This document shows, in pieces, positions 41,407-50,035 of a stretch of DNA of 51,131 nt. The stretch's first letter is position 1, and every line of letters begins with the position of its first letter. The notes below the pieces were generated by a model. It had not been told where the DNA came from and made no database searches. It saw nothing but the letters and a program-made list of their open reading frames with translations. Position numbers and translations under genes: made by a program. This stretch comes from Ga0077536 sp943370145 (GTDB lineage Bacteria > Pseudomonadota > Gammaproteobacteria > Ga0077536), in assembly GCA_943370145.1 (NCBI GenBank), contig CALRPY020000032.1, forward strand, positions 1 through 51,131, in the 5' to 3' direction.

Positions 41407-43041
41407 TCAGGTCAGACTGCCGAGCGCATCCGCCTCCTGGCGCAGTTTGTATTTCTGGATCTTGCCCGTTGCCGTCTTCGGCAACTCCTGGAACACGATG
41501 GTCTTCGGCGCCTTGAAGTGCGCCATGTGCTCACGGCAGTACTTGATGAGATCCTCGGCGCTCACCGCCGGGGCATCCTGCTTGAGCCACACGAAGGCGC
41601 ACGGGGTCTCGCCCCATTTCTCGTCCGGTCGCGCCACGACCGCCGCTTCCAGCACCGACGGGTGACGGTACAGCACTTCCTCGACCTCGATCGACGAGAT
41701 GTTCTCGCCGCCCGAGATGATGATGTCCTTGGAGCGGTCCTTGATCTGGATGTAGTTGTCCGGATGCATCACGCCGAGGTCGCCGGAATGGAACCAGCCG
41801 TCGCCCAGTGATTCGTCGGTGGCCTTCTTGTTCTTCAGGTAGCCGCGCATGACGACGTTGCCCTTGAACATGATCTCGCCGATGGTCCTGCCGTCGCGCG
41901 GCACCGGCTGCATGGTGTCCGGGTCGATGACGTCCAGATCCTGCAGCACGGGGTAGCGCACGCCCTGGCGGATGCGGATGTCCGCCATCTGCTCCTTCGT
42001 GTAGTCCGCCCATTCCGATTGCGGCGCCGTGAACACCGACGGGCCGTAGGTCTCGGTCAGGCCGTAGGAGTGGATGACCTTGAACCCCGCGCGCTCCATG
42101 CCCTCGATGATCGCGGCCGGCGGCGCCGCGCCGGCGGTCATCACCTGCACCGGCGACTTCAGTTCGAAGCGTTCGGTGGGCGACGCGTTGATGATGAAGT
42201 TCAGGACGATCGGCGCGCCGCAGAAGTAGCTGACGCCGTAGTCGCGAATCGAGTTGTAGATGTTCGAGGCCGTGATGCGGCGCAGGCACACGTTGGTGCC
42301 GCCCTGCATCGCAATGGTCCAGGGGAAGCACCAGCCACAGCAGTGGAACAGCGGGAGCGTCCACAGGTAGACCGGGTTCAGCGGCATGCTCCAGGACAGC
42401 GCGTTGCCCATCGCGTTGAGATAGGCGCCGCGATGGTGGTAGACGACACCCTTCGGATTGCCGGTCGTACCCGACGTGTAGCACAGCGCCAGCGCCTGCC
42501 ACTCGTCGGCCGGCAGCCGCCACGGATGCGCCGGATCGCCCTCGGCGATGAAATCCTCGTACTCGATTTCGCCGATGCGATCGTGGCAGGGCGCCGCCGC
42601 GTCCGCGATGTCGATCACCAGCGGCTTGACCTTCGCCTTCGCGAGCGCGTCGCGCGTGACGTGCGCGAACTCGGTGTCGACGAGCACGACCTTCGCATCG
42701 CCGTGGTCGAGGATGAAGGCAATCGCTTCGGCGTCGAGGCGGATGTTGATCGGGTTGATCACGGCGCCGGCGGCCGGCACGCCGAACAGGGACTCGTAGA
42801 ACGCCGGGATGTTGGTCGCGATGACCGCGACCGTGTCGCCCTTGCCGATGCCACGGCGCTCCAGCGCGCTGGCGAGGCGACGGCAGCGGGCAAAGGTCTC
42901 GCGCCAGGTGTAGTGCTGGTCGTTGTGGACGACGGCGAGCCGGTTCGGATACACGGACGCCGCGCGCTCGATGAAGGTCAGCGGGGACAGGGGAACGTAA
43001 TTGGCCGGAACCTTGTCGAGATCCTGATCGTAGGGATTCAT
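41407..43041 (-). CDS. AMP-dependent acyl-CoA synthetase
   Basis: 544 residues. A3 loop CYTSGTTGNPKGVVYHHRG, A5 HSYGLTETYGPS, A7/A8 GWFHSGDLGVMHPDNYIQIK and DIIISGGENISSIEVEE, catalytic Lys in LPKTATGKIQKYKLR. Such 540-residue ligases with PLFHCCGWCFPW activate medium-chain, aromatic or methylmercaptopropionate-type acids; the exact acid cannot be told. It lies 44 bases after an enoyl-CoA hydratase gene and before the amidohydrolase. An acid released by the amidohydrolase could be activated here. Confidence 0.9.
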   Translation of the reverse strand: MNPYDQDLDKVPANYVPLSPLTFIERAASVYPNRLAVVHNDQHYTWRETFARCRRLASALERRGIGKGDTVAVIATNIPAFYESLFGVPAAGAVINPINIRLDAEAIAFILDHGDAKVVLVDTEFAHVTRDALAKAKVKPLVIDIADAAAPCHDRIGEIEYEDFIAEGDPAHPWRLPADEWQALALCYTSGTTGNPKGVVYHHRGAYLNAMGNALSWSMPLNPVYLWTLPLFHCCGWCFPWTIAMQGGTNVCLRRITASNIYNSIRDYGVSYFCGAPIVLNFIINASPTERFELKSPVQVMTAGAAPPAAIIEGMERAGFKVIHSYGLTETYGPSVFTAPQSEWADYTKEQMADIRIRQGVRYPVLQDLDVIDPDTMQPVPRDGRTIGEIMFKGNVVMRGYLKNKKATDESLGDGWFHSGDLGVMHPDNYIQIKDRSKDIIISGGENISSIEVEEVLYRHPSVLEAAVVARPDEKWGETPCAFVWLKQDAPAVSAEDLIKYCREHMAHFKAPKTIVFQELPKTATGKIQKYKLRQEADALGSLT

Positions 43042-43085
43042 CTTGATGCCTTGCAGCCTTGGATTCGGTTTGACGTGGTGGTGGA

Positions 43086-43889
43086 CTACTGGTGATACCG
43101 GGGTTCGCGTTTCTCGAAAAACGCGTTGACGCCCTCGATGCCGTCCTCGGCCAGCAGGTTGCGCACGAGGTCGGCCGAGGCGCAGCGATAGGCGGCGTCC
43201 AGCGGCTGGTTCGCCTGCGCGTAGAACGATGCCTTGCCGAGCTTGATCGCATAGCCAGACTTGGCGGCAATCCTGCGCGCCAGCGCGTCGACTTCGGCGT
43301 CGAGCGCGGCGTCGTCCACCGCGCGGTTGACGAGCCCGATCTGCGCCGCGGTGGCGGCGTCGATGAAATCACCGGTGAAGAGCATCTCGAGCGCGTGCTT
43401 GCGCGATACGTTGCGCGACAGGGCGACCGCCGGCGTCGCGCAGAAGAGGCCGTAGTTGATGCCGGACGTCGCGAACCGCGCGCTGGCCGCGGCGATGGCG
43501 AGATCGCAGCTGGCGACGAGCTGGCAGCCGGCGGCGGTCGCAATGCCCTGAACCTTGGCGATGACCGGCTGCGGCAGCGCCACGATGGCCTGCATCATCG
43601 CCGAGCAGTCGCCGAGCAGCCGCTTGTAGAAGGCTTCGTCGCGGTTCGCCCGCATTTCCTTCATGTCGTGGCCGGTCGAGAAGGCGCGGCCGGTGCCCGC
43701 GATGACGACGACCCGCACCGCCGGGTCCGCCGCGACGGCCTGCAGCGCGGCGGTCAGCGCATCGATGGTCGCGCGGGAGAGGGTGTTGTACTGCGCCGGA
43801 CGGTTCAGGGTCAGCGTGGCGATGCCGTCCGCGTCGTGTCGCAACACGGGTACCGGCTGGTCTGACAGGGTATCTGCCGCAGCGCTCAT
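43086..43889 (-). CDS. Enoyl-CoA hydratase/isomerase family protein (ECHDC3-like)
   Basis: 267 residues from the ATG at 43889 with GGAG eight bases upstream. The crotonase fold has LNRPAQYNTLSRATIDALTA, the oxyanion segments GRAFSTGHDMKEM and ATAAGCQLVASCDLAIA, and GDFIDAATAAQIGLVNRAV. The position of the second catalytic Glu of true hydratases lies within NYGLFCATPAVALSRNV and has no Glu, as in the ECHDC3-like branch, so hydratase activity is uncertain. Probably the first gene of a three-gene catabolic operon. Confidence 0.85.
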   Translation of the reverse strand: MSAAADTLSDQPVPVLRHDADGIATLTLNRPAQYNTLSRATIDALTAALQAVAADPAVRVVVIAGTGRAFSTGHDMKEMRANRDEAFYKRLLGDCSAMMQAIVALPQPVIAKVQGIATAAGCQLVASCDLAIAAASARFATSGINYGLFCATPAVALSRNVSRKHALEMLFTGDFIDAATAAQIGLVNRAVDDAALDAEVDALARRIAAKSGYAIKLGKASFYAQANQPLDAAYRCASADLVRNLLAEDGIEGVNAFFEKREPRYHQ

Positions 43890-43963
43890 GAGGGGAACTC
43901 CAAGCAGGGGGATGCGCACCTATTCTCCGCAGGCAGGTCCACCGCTGCAAGCGACCGCCGGCC

Positions 43964-45163
43964 TCACTCCGCGCGCAGCGCGGCGATGGGGTCGAGGCCC
44001 GCGGCGCGGGCCGCGGGCAGCAGGCCCGCGATGACGCCGATCGCGGCCGACAGTCCCAGCGCGGCGCCGGCATACGGCCACGCGATACGCAGCGGCAGGG
44101 CGGGGAAGGCGAGGCTCAGCAGGCCGATCGCGAGCGCGGCGAGCGCGACACCCGCCAGCCCGCCGATGGCGCCGAGCAGCGCCGCCTCGGTCAGGAAGGT
44201 CCCGAGGACGTCGCGCCGTCGCGCCCCCAGCGCGCGCAGCAGCCCGATTTCCGCGGTGCGCTCGGTGACCGCGATGGTCATGATCGTGCCGACGCCCACC
44301 GCCCCGACCAGCAGCGAGATCGCGCCGATCGCCGCCACGCCGGCGGTCAGGATGCCGATGATTGAACCGAGCACCTCCAGCATCTTGTCCTGCGTGGTGA
44401 TCGAGAAGTCCTCCTGCCCATGGCGGGCGAGCAGCAGGCGCGTGATGTCGGCGGCGACGCGCGAGGAGCGCTCGCCCGTGCGGAACAGCACGTCGATCTC
44501 CATCAGGCCCTCGCGGTTGAAGATCTGCTGCGCGCGGGCGACCGGGATGAACAGCGTGTCGTCCAGGTCGAAGCCGAGCATCTGGCCCTTGGGTTCCATG
44601 ACCCCTATCACGCGGAAGCTGTCCGCACCGATGCGCACCCGCGCGCCCAGCGGGTTCTCGCCGCGGAACAGTTCGCGATGCATCTTCGCGCCGAGCACGG
44701 CGAAGGAGCGGGCTTCACCGAGCGAGGTGTCCGGCAGGAAACGGCCGAAGGCGACGTCGGCCCGCCAAACCCGCGGCACCTGGCCGCTGACGCCGAAGAC
44801 GATCGTGCGCCGGCTGCGTTCGCCGGTCTCGACGTTGGCGTTGCCCTGGATCATCGGCACCACGCCCTCGACCAGCGGCAGGCGTTCGATCGCGTAGGCG
44901 TCCGCCATTGACAGCGGGCGGGTGGTCGAGATGGTGCCGGGCGAGCCGCCGAAGGTCGACGTCTTGCCCGGGAAGACGCCGAGCAGGTTGGTGCCGAACT
45001 GCGTGAATTCGCCGAGCACGAACTGGCGCACCCCCTCGCCGAGCGCGGTCAGGAGCACGACGGTGGCGATACCCACCGCGATGCCGAGCACCGTCAGCAG
45101 CGAGCGCTGGCGATGCGCCCGCACCGCACCCGTCGCAAAGCCGATGAGGTCGCCGCCGCGCAC
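43964..45163 (-). CDS. MacB/FtsX-type ABC transporter permease, second of a pair
   Basis: 399 residues, GTG start one base after the stop of the upstream permease. An N-terminal helix (SLLTVLGIAVGIATVVLLTA) is followed by a periplasmic MacB-PCD domain of about 210 residues (GTNLLGVFPGKTSTFGGSPG and on), and then the FtsX domain with three helices (VAAIGAISLLVGAVGVGTIM; the TERTAEIGLLRALGARRRDV coupling helix; AAIGVIAGLLPAARAAGLDP). Acts in mechanotransmission-type export or lipoprotein release. No ATPase is adjacent. Confidence 0.9.
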   Translation of the reverse strand: MRGGDLIGFATGAVRAHRQRSLLTVLGIAVGIATVVLLTALGEGVRQFVLGEFTQFGTNLLGVFPGKTSTFGGSPGTISTTRPLSMADAYAIERLPLVEGVVPMIQGNANVETGERSRRTIVFGVSGQVPRVWRADVAFGRFLPDTSLGEARSFAVLGAKMHRELFRGENPLGARVRIGADSFRVIGVMEPKGQMLGFDLDDTLFIPVARAQQIFNREGLMEIDVLFRTGERSSRVAADITRLLLARHGQEDFSITTQDKMLEVLGSIIGILTAGVAAIGAISLLVGAVGVGTIMTIAVTERTAEIGLLRALGARRRDVLGTFLTEAALLGAIGGLAGVALAALAIGLLSLAFPALPLRIAWPYAGAALGLSAAIGVIAGLLPAARAAGLDPIAALRAE

Positions 45164-45164
45164 G

Positions 45165-46379
45165 TCAGTCCCGGTTCGACAGCGCGTGCACGGGGTCGAG
45201 GCGGGCCGCGCGCCGTGCCGGGATCACGCCGAACGCGAGGCCGAAGGCGACCGAGGTCAGCAGCGCGGACAGCGTGCCCCACCAGGGTACGGCAATCGGG
45301 AAGGTCGGATAGGCGAGGCGCACCGCGAAGGCGCCGGCATGACCGAGGCCCACGCCCGCGGCGGCGCCGGCGGTCGTCAGCAGCACCGCCTCGATCAGGA
45401 ACAGGTCACGCACCTCCGCAAGGCGCGCGCCCAGCGCCTTGAGCAGCCCGATCTCGCTGCGGCGCTGGGCAACCGTCACCAGCATCACGTTCATCACGAG
45501 GATGCCGGCGACCACCAGGCTCACCGCCGAGATGCCGGCCAGCGCCAGGGTCAGGGCGGACAGGATACGGTCGAAGGTCGCAACCACGCTGTCCTGGCTG
45601 ATCAGCGTCACGTCGTCCTCGCCGTCGTGGCGCGCCATCAGCAGCCGGCGGACGTCCGTGATCGCCTGCGCCATCGAGGCGCCCGGCCGGATTTCGATCA
45701 TCAACCGGAACAGGCCTTCGGAATCGAGCAGCGCCTGCGCAGACGCGACGGGGACCTGGACCATGTCGTTGAAGTCCTGGCCGACCGACACGCCGGTGTC
45801 GGCCAGCACGCCGACGACCCGGAAGCGCCGGTCGCCAACCCGCAGCCAGGCGCCGAGCGGCGAGCCGTTCTCGAACAGTTCGCGCGCGAGCTTGGGGCCA
45901 ATCACGCAGACGGCCGCGGCCCTGTCCGGCGGCAGTTCGGGCAGGAAGCGGCCCTGCGCCACCTGCAGGTGGCGCACCTCGAGCATGTCGCTGGTCACGC
46001 CGAGCATCACGGCCTCCCGCTCGGTGCCGGCAAGCGTCGAGACGTTCGCCGTGCCGACCATCACCGGCACCACGCGACGCACCGTCGGCAACTGCGCGAC
46101 CGCCAGCGCGTCGCCCAGCGTGAGATCGCGCGGGGTCTCGCCCATGATCGGCGGCGGACCGCCGACGGTTTCATTGCGCCCGGGCAGCACGATCAGCAGG
46201 TTCGTGCCGAGCGACGAGAACTCGCCGACCACGAAGCGCCGCGCGCCGTCGCCAAGCGCCGTCAGCATCACGACCGCCGCGACACCGATGCCGGTCGCGA
46301 GGCAGATCAGCAGGGAGCGACGCCGCTGCGACAGCAGCGACTGCAGGGCGAGACGGAAGGCGTCGGCGCGGCGGAGCAT
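45165..46379 (-). CDS. MacB/FtsX-type ABC transporter permease, first of a pair
   Basis: 404 residues with the same architecture as its neighbour: helix 1 (SLLICLATGIGVAAVVMLTA), a periplasmic domain (GTNLLIVLPGRNETVGGPPP onward) and the FtsX part (LAGISAVSLVVAGILVMNVM; QRRSEIGLLKALGARLAEVR; FGVIPARRAARLDPVHALSN). The two are clear paralogues and probably form a heterodimer. The ATPase and any membrane-fusion protein must be encoded elsewhere, since the next gene on either side is unrelated. Confidence 0.9.
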   Translation of the reverse strand: MLRRADAFRLALQSLLSQRRRSLLICLATGIGVAAVVMLTALGDGARRFVVGEFSSLGTNLLIVLPGRNETVGGPPPIMGETPRDLTLGDALAVAQLPTVRRVVPVMVGTANVSTLAGTEREAVMLGVTSDMLEVRHLQVAQGRFLPELPPDRAAAVCVIGPKLARELFENGSPLGAWLRVGDRRFRVVGVLADTGVSVGQDFNDMVQVPVASAQALLDSEGLFRLMIEIRPGASMAQAITDVRRLLMARHDGEDDVTLISQDSVVATFDRILSALTLALAGISAVSLVVAGILVMNVMLVTVAQRRSEIGLLKALGARLAEVRDLFLIEAVLLTTAGAAAGVGLGHAGAFAVRLAYPTFPIAVPWWGTLSALLTSVAFGLAFGVIPARRAARLDPVHALSNRD

Positions 46380-46476
46380 CGGCGAATTCTACTGCGTTCG
46401 GCAGGCTCGTCCGCAGCCGGACAACTCTTCACCCTGGAGCAACTTCGGCGCTTCGGGTGGGGCGGGCGGCGGATAA

Positions 46477-46645
46477 GCCACCGAGAACACCGAGAACACC
46501 GAGGAAGACCGCAATGAATCGTGCCGTCCCGCGATCAATCCCCGCCGACCCGTCCCAACGGATTAAGGGCGTAATGGTCTGCAAAGTCCCTGGGCTCACG
46601 CCGACCCATTCAATCTCTCTCAGTGTTCCCGGTGTTCTCGGTGGC
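46477..46645. repeat. Inverted-repeat element with GAGAACACC-type terminal repeats
   Basis: The ends GCCACCGAGAACACCGAGAA (from 46477) and its inverted counterpart ending at 46645 match at 25 of 28 positions. The left end is itself built of tandem ACCGAGAAC-like units. Between them are about 113 bases without a gene. No target duplication is evident. It resembles the family of small dispersed intergenic repeats whose ends translate as HREHREHRE, seen in many bacterial genomes. The rest of the interval 46380-46718 shows nothing else. Confidence 0.6.
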
Positions 46646-46718
46646 AAAAACCGACACCCGAAACCCGATGGGTGTAAGCCTGCCCGGCACGGGGCTGGTG
46701 GCCTGCGCAGCACCAGCC

Positions 46719-47456
46719 TCAGACCCGCGCGATCACTTCCTTCGCGAACACATTGTCGGGCAGGGCGTTGATCGCCTTGCGGGTGTTGCGGATGTGGCGG
46801 CGCATGGCGACGTCCGCCGCGGCGCCCTTGCCGTCGAGGATGAGCTTCGAGATGGCCGGGTAGTCCTTGCGGCGCTGCGCGCGCTCGGCGGGGGGCAGGT
46901 GCCGTTCGAACTGCGCGCGCAGCAGGTTGGTCTGCGGAATCGGCACGAAGCGCGCGAGCTCGGCATTGCCGCCAATGGCGACCAGTTCCACATAAAAGCG
47001 CACGCGGGCGTCGAGGACGCCGCTGGCGTCGCGCCCCTTGTAGGCGTTCATCAGCGCCGCGTAGGCCTGCTTGAAGCGCGCACGGTGGTCGTTTTCGTCG
47101 ATGCGCTCGGCCGCCAGTCGCGCGGCGAGCCCGGTCAGCGATTCCTGGATCGTGAGGATGTCGTTGACCTCGCGCCGCGTCAGCTGGCGCAGATAGGCGC
47201 CGCGGTGCCGGTGCAGTTCGATGACGCCCTCGGCGGCGAGCAGCTTCAGTGCCTCGCGGATCGGACCGCGGCTCAGTTTCAGTTCGCTGGTGAGATCGGC
47301 TTCGACGAGGCGCTGGCCCGGTACATAGCGGCCGGTCCGCACGCCGTCGCGCAGCGCTTCGGCGACCTGGTCGGGCGAGCTGACGTCGCGATGCGCGCGC
47401 AAGGGGCGTCGCGTCGTGCTGGTTGCGGCGGGCTCGGCGGGCATGCGGCTGGTCAT
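46719..47456 (-). CDS. GntR-family regulator, FadR/FCD subfamily
   Basis: 245 residues from the ATG at 47456. Winged helix: DQVAEALRDGVRTGRYVPGQ, LVEADLTSELKLSRGPIREA and LKLLAAEGVIELHRHRGAYL. The FCD ligand domain follows (ILTIQESLTGLAARLAAERI; HLPPAERAQRRKDYPAISKL; MRRHIRNTRKAI), with the His and Asp residues that usually hold a metal and a carboxylate ligand. It diverges from the swivel-domain gene and probably represses both directions through the operator at 47576-47586. Ligand unknown. Confidence 0.92.
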   Translation of the reverse strand: MTSRMPAEPAATSTTRRPLRAHRDVSSPDQVAEALRDGVRTGRYVPGQRLVEADLTSELKLSRGPIREALKLLAAEGVIELHRHRGAYLRQLTRREVNDILTIQESLTGLAARLAAERIDENDHRARFKQAYAALMNAYKGRDASGVLDARVRFYVELVAIGGNAELARFVPIPQTNLLRAQFERHLPPAERAQRRKDYPAISKLILDGKGAAADVAMRRHIRNTRKAINALPDNVFAKEVIARV

Positions 47457-47499
47457 CGGATCGTCTCGGCGCGGGCTGCGCGGATGCGGTGTGGGCCGA

Positions 47500-47631
47500 A
47501 CGCTAGTGGCCGGATCCGGTGCTGTCAATCGCCGCCTTGCGGGACCATTCCGGATGCTGCGTTGCGATATGAAAATTGTAGAACAATCGCGTAGTACCTC
47601 AATTGACAGCATGGGGATGGTCTTGCAGACT
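47500..47631. promoter_or_regulatory. Divergent promoters with a FadR-type operator
   Basis: Minus promoter: TTGACA (47528-47523), 17 bases, TAGCGT (47505-47500). Plus promoter: TTGACA (47603-47608), 17 bases, CAGACT (47626-47631). The two -35 boxes sit in a perfect inverted repeat (GCTGTCAAT at 47521-47529 and ATTGACAGC at 47602-47610). Between them ATTGTAGAACAAT (47575-47587) is a perfect palindrome that fits the FadR-group consensus T-N-G-T-N3-A-C-N-A. Confidence 0.6.
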
Positions 47632-47688
47632 CGCCGCACCTTTCGCTGCGGCGCGGACGCAGCTCTCCCGTCGTTCGAGGTTGAAACC

Positions 47689-48432
47689 ATGGGCCGACTC
47701 TACGGTGACTCCGACAAATACGGTGACCAGTGCGGCACGCCGGTCGTCGAGGCTTTCCATGGTGCAATCAAGGAACTCGTGCGGCGCAGGCTCGCCGAGT
47801 CGGGCCAGGACTGGAACGATTTCGTCTTCGGCCGCGCCTTCGAGCTGATCACCGCCGAGGATTTCAAGGCCATCGACCGCAAGCTGCTCGACTACGGGCA
47901 TCGCTACGTGTGGTCGGCGCTGGTCTCGCAGCAGGAACGTCCGGAGGCCTACGTCGCGGCACAGGGCGTTGGCGAGGATCTCGCGAACTTCAGCTTCGAG
48001 CATCCCGAGGCGCCCACCGCGCCGCCGGACGCGGCCGGCCTCGAACTCCGTGGCTGCGGTGACAACGTCGTCAAGTACGAGACCGATCTCGTCGGCACGG
48101 CGCGCTACATCCGCTCCAGTGCGACGGTGCTGGCCTACCTCCAGCAGGGCGTACCCCCCGGCACCATCGCGGTGATCGACGACTCCGGCGGCACCCTCAC
48201 CGCGCCCATCCTCGAACAGTTCACCGGCGTGCTGTGCGCCGGCGGCACGGTGCGTTCGCACCTCGGCATCCTGACCCGCGAATACGGCATCCCCTGCTTC
48301 ATGAATTCGAAGCTGTCCGGCATCCGCGAAGGCGACACGGTGCGCATCGAGTGCACGGCGGTCGCGAAGACGGCCGATGCCTACCAGAAGGGCGTGGAGA
48401 TGACCGGGCGCGTGTGGCGCGTCAACAAGTGA
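47689..48432 (+). CDS. PEP-utilising enzyme mobile (phosphohistidine swivel) domain protein
   Basis: 247 residues from the ATG at 47689, supported by GAGG eight bases upstream and by a promoter whose start would lie downstream of an earlier in-frame ATG at 47611. The C-terminal third is the swivel domain of PEP synthase/PPDK-type enzymes: GTIAVIDDSGGTLTAPILEQ, then GGTVRSHLGILTREYGIPCF with the candidate phospho-His191, and the SGIREGDTVRIECTA barrel end. The first 150 residues are not a known ATP-grasp or PEP-binding domain. So the phosphate donor must come from another protein. It is followed after 10 bases by a protein of unknown family, probably its partner. Confidence 0.8.
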   Translation: MGRLYGDSDKYGDQCGTPVVEAFHGAIKELVRRRLAESGQDWNDFVFGRAFELITAEDFKAIDRKLLDYGHRYVWSALVSQQERPEAYVAAQGVGEDLANFSFEHPEAPTAPPDAAGLELRGCGDNVVKYETDLVGTARYIRSSATVLAYLQQGVPPGTIAVIDDSGGTLTAPILEQFTGVLCAGGTVRSHLGILTREYGIPCFMNSKLSGIREGDTVRIECTAVAKTADAYQKGVEMTGRVWRVNK

Positions 48433-48442
48433 GGCGCACGCG

Positions 48443-49996
48443 ATGAACATCACCTACACGCAGCTGCTGGAAACCAACAACCTGATCCAGCAGAACACCG
48501 ACGAAACCTACTGGCTCTGCCTCACGCGCACCGTCCAGGAGTCGAAGCTCTTCCCGGTGTCGCCGTACATGATCCTGTCCTACTTCATGTGCTTCTACCG
48601 CTATCCGTCGCTGCTGCGGAAGATCGAGCAGCACATGACGGCGGAGGAAATCGGCGACCGTGCGCGCAACATGGGCACCAAGATCCAGAACCCGGCGATG
48701 GGCTGGTGCCTGCCGTCGTTCTACTTATTGGGCCGTGAATACCTGATCGCGATGGGCATGATCCGGCCGCAGGACGCGGTCGAGGACGTCATCTACGTGA
48801 TGGACTTCTGGAAGCGCTTCGAACTCGCCTGGCACCGCAACGACGGCCACCTGACCAACCGCGACTTCGGTCACCGCGCACAGGTGCTGCCGGAGCGCAA
48901 GCTGCAGATCTTCCACGCCGACATGTACGACTGCGAGGAAGGCGACGCGCTGCATACGGCGGCCCAGTCCTTCATGGCCGCGACCTCTCAGTACGGCTTC
49001 CTCGTGTCCTGCGAGAGCCGCATCGCGCTCCACAACCAGGGTCCTTACAAGCTCGACGAAGAGCGCGAGATGATCGTGCGCGATTTCATGGATCTCGCCG
49101 AGGGCGACTATCCGTGGCTCGACGGCGTGGCGTCCGACATGCCGTACAACAACCTGACCGTGCCGATGGCCGTGAAGGGCTGCCACTTCAACATCATCGA
49201 CGACTGGGGCTCCTTCGAGTCGCAGCCGGAGTTCAAGTCGCACCACGTGGTCGGCGTCGGGCTCTACACCTCCGACACGCTGTCGGAAGGGCACATCCCG
49301 GTCGGCATGGGCAGCCGCGAGGAGCTGACCCGCACCTTCGAGATGCTGGCGCAGAAGGCGAAGGACGCGACCGCGAGACTCTGGCAGCGCATCGCCGGCT
49401 GGAGCCGCGACCAGATGATCGATGCGGGCGCCATCACCTACTTCAGCATCATCAAGGACCTCGCCCACGTGGCCGGTTGCTACGCGATGGAGGATTGGGT
49501 GCTGATCGACGAGCGGGCGGAGCGCTTCCGGCCGCTGCTCAACGACGAGTACAGCAACATGTCGCTGTGGGAGATCCTGGGGCCGCTGTCGAACCCCAGC
49601 CAGCGCACGAACGAGTACCAGATGTGCCAGCACGCGAACACGCCGGCCCGCATGTACTCGCTGATCCCCTATTCGATCCTGAAGGACGGCGATTACACGC
49701 GCACCGTCGGCGGCCTCGCGCCGGGCATCAGCTACCTGCCGCCGAAGGAAGACCGTTACCGCACGACGCAGGGCGTGCTGGGTCTCGCCGACTACAACGC
49801 GCGGGCGCGCGACTTCACGCCGGCCGTGTGTGGCGAAGACTACCGGCACCTCTGCGAGAGCTGGCTGAAGTACCACCACCAGACACCGGAAGCCGAAGCG
49901 CTGTACCGGCTGGAGCAGCGGCAGTCGCGCCTGCTGAAGGACCGCGGGGCGGGGCTTCGTCGCGCCGACGTGGAGGCGCTGCGCCGCCCGCGCTGA
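48443..49996 (+). CDS. 517-residue protein of unrecognised family, partner of the swivel-domain protein
   Basis: I do not recognise this protein. It is soluble (no signal peptide, no membrane helix) and rich in Tyr, Trp, Met and His. Stretches that look like active-site or core blocks are YRYPSLLRKIEQHMTAEEIG, NPAMGWCLPSFYLLGREYLI, WHRNDGHLTNRDFGHRAQVL, KGCHFNIIDDWGSFESQPEF and AGAITYFSIIKDLAHVAGCY. No ATP-grasp, TIM-barrel PEP-binding or Rossmann motif is visible. It starts 10 bases after the swivel-domain gene and is followed after 39 bases by an acyl-CoA ligase. The 247-residue protein could phosphorylate a substrate bound here, as in the split phenylphosphate synthase, but that is inference. 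Confidence 0.75.
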   Translation: MNITYTQLLETNNLIQQNTDETYWLCLTRTVQESKLFPVSPYMILSYFMCFYRYPSLLRKIEQHMTAEEIGDRARNMGTKIQNPAMGWCLPSFYLLGREYLIAMGMIRPQDAVEDVIYVMDFWKRFELAWHRNDGHLTNRDFGHRAQVLPERKLQIFHADMYDCEEGDALHTAAQSFMAATSQYGFLVSCESRIALHNQGPYKLDEEREMIVRDFMDLAEGDYPWLDGVASDMPYNNLTVPMAVKGCHFNIIDDWGSFESQPEFKSHHVVGVGLYTSDTLSEGHIPVGMGSREELTRTFEMLAQKAKDATARLWQRIAGWSRDQMIDAGAITYFSIIKDLAHVAGCYAMEDWVLIDERAERFRPLLNDEYSNMSLWEILGPLSNPSQRTNEYQMCQHANTPARMYSLIPYSILKDGDYTRTVGGLAPGISYLPPKEDRYRTTQGVLGLADYNARARDFTPAVCGEDYRHLCESWLKYHHQTPEAEALYRLEQRQSRLLKDRGAGLRRADVEALRRPR

Positions 49997-50035
49997 ATTC
50001 CAGCACAACGTCACCGAACACCGGAATCATTCCCC

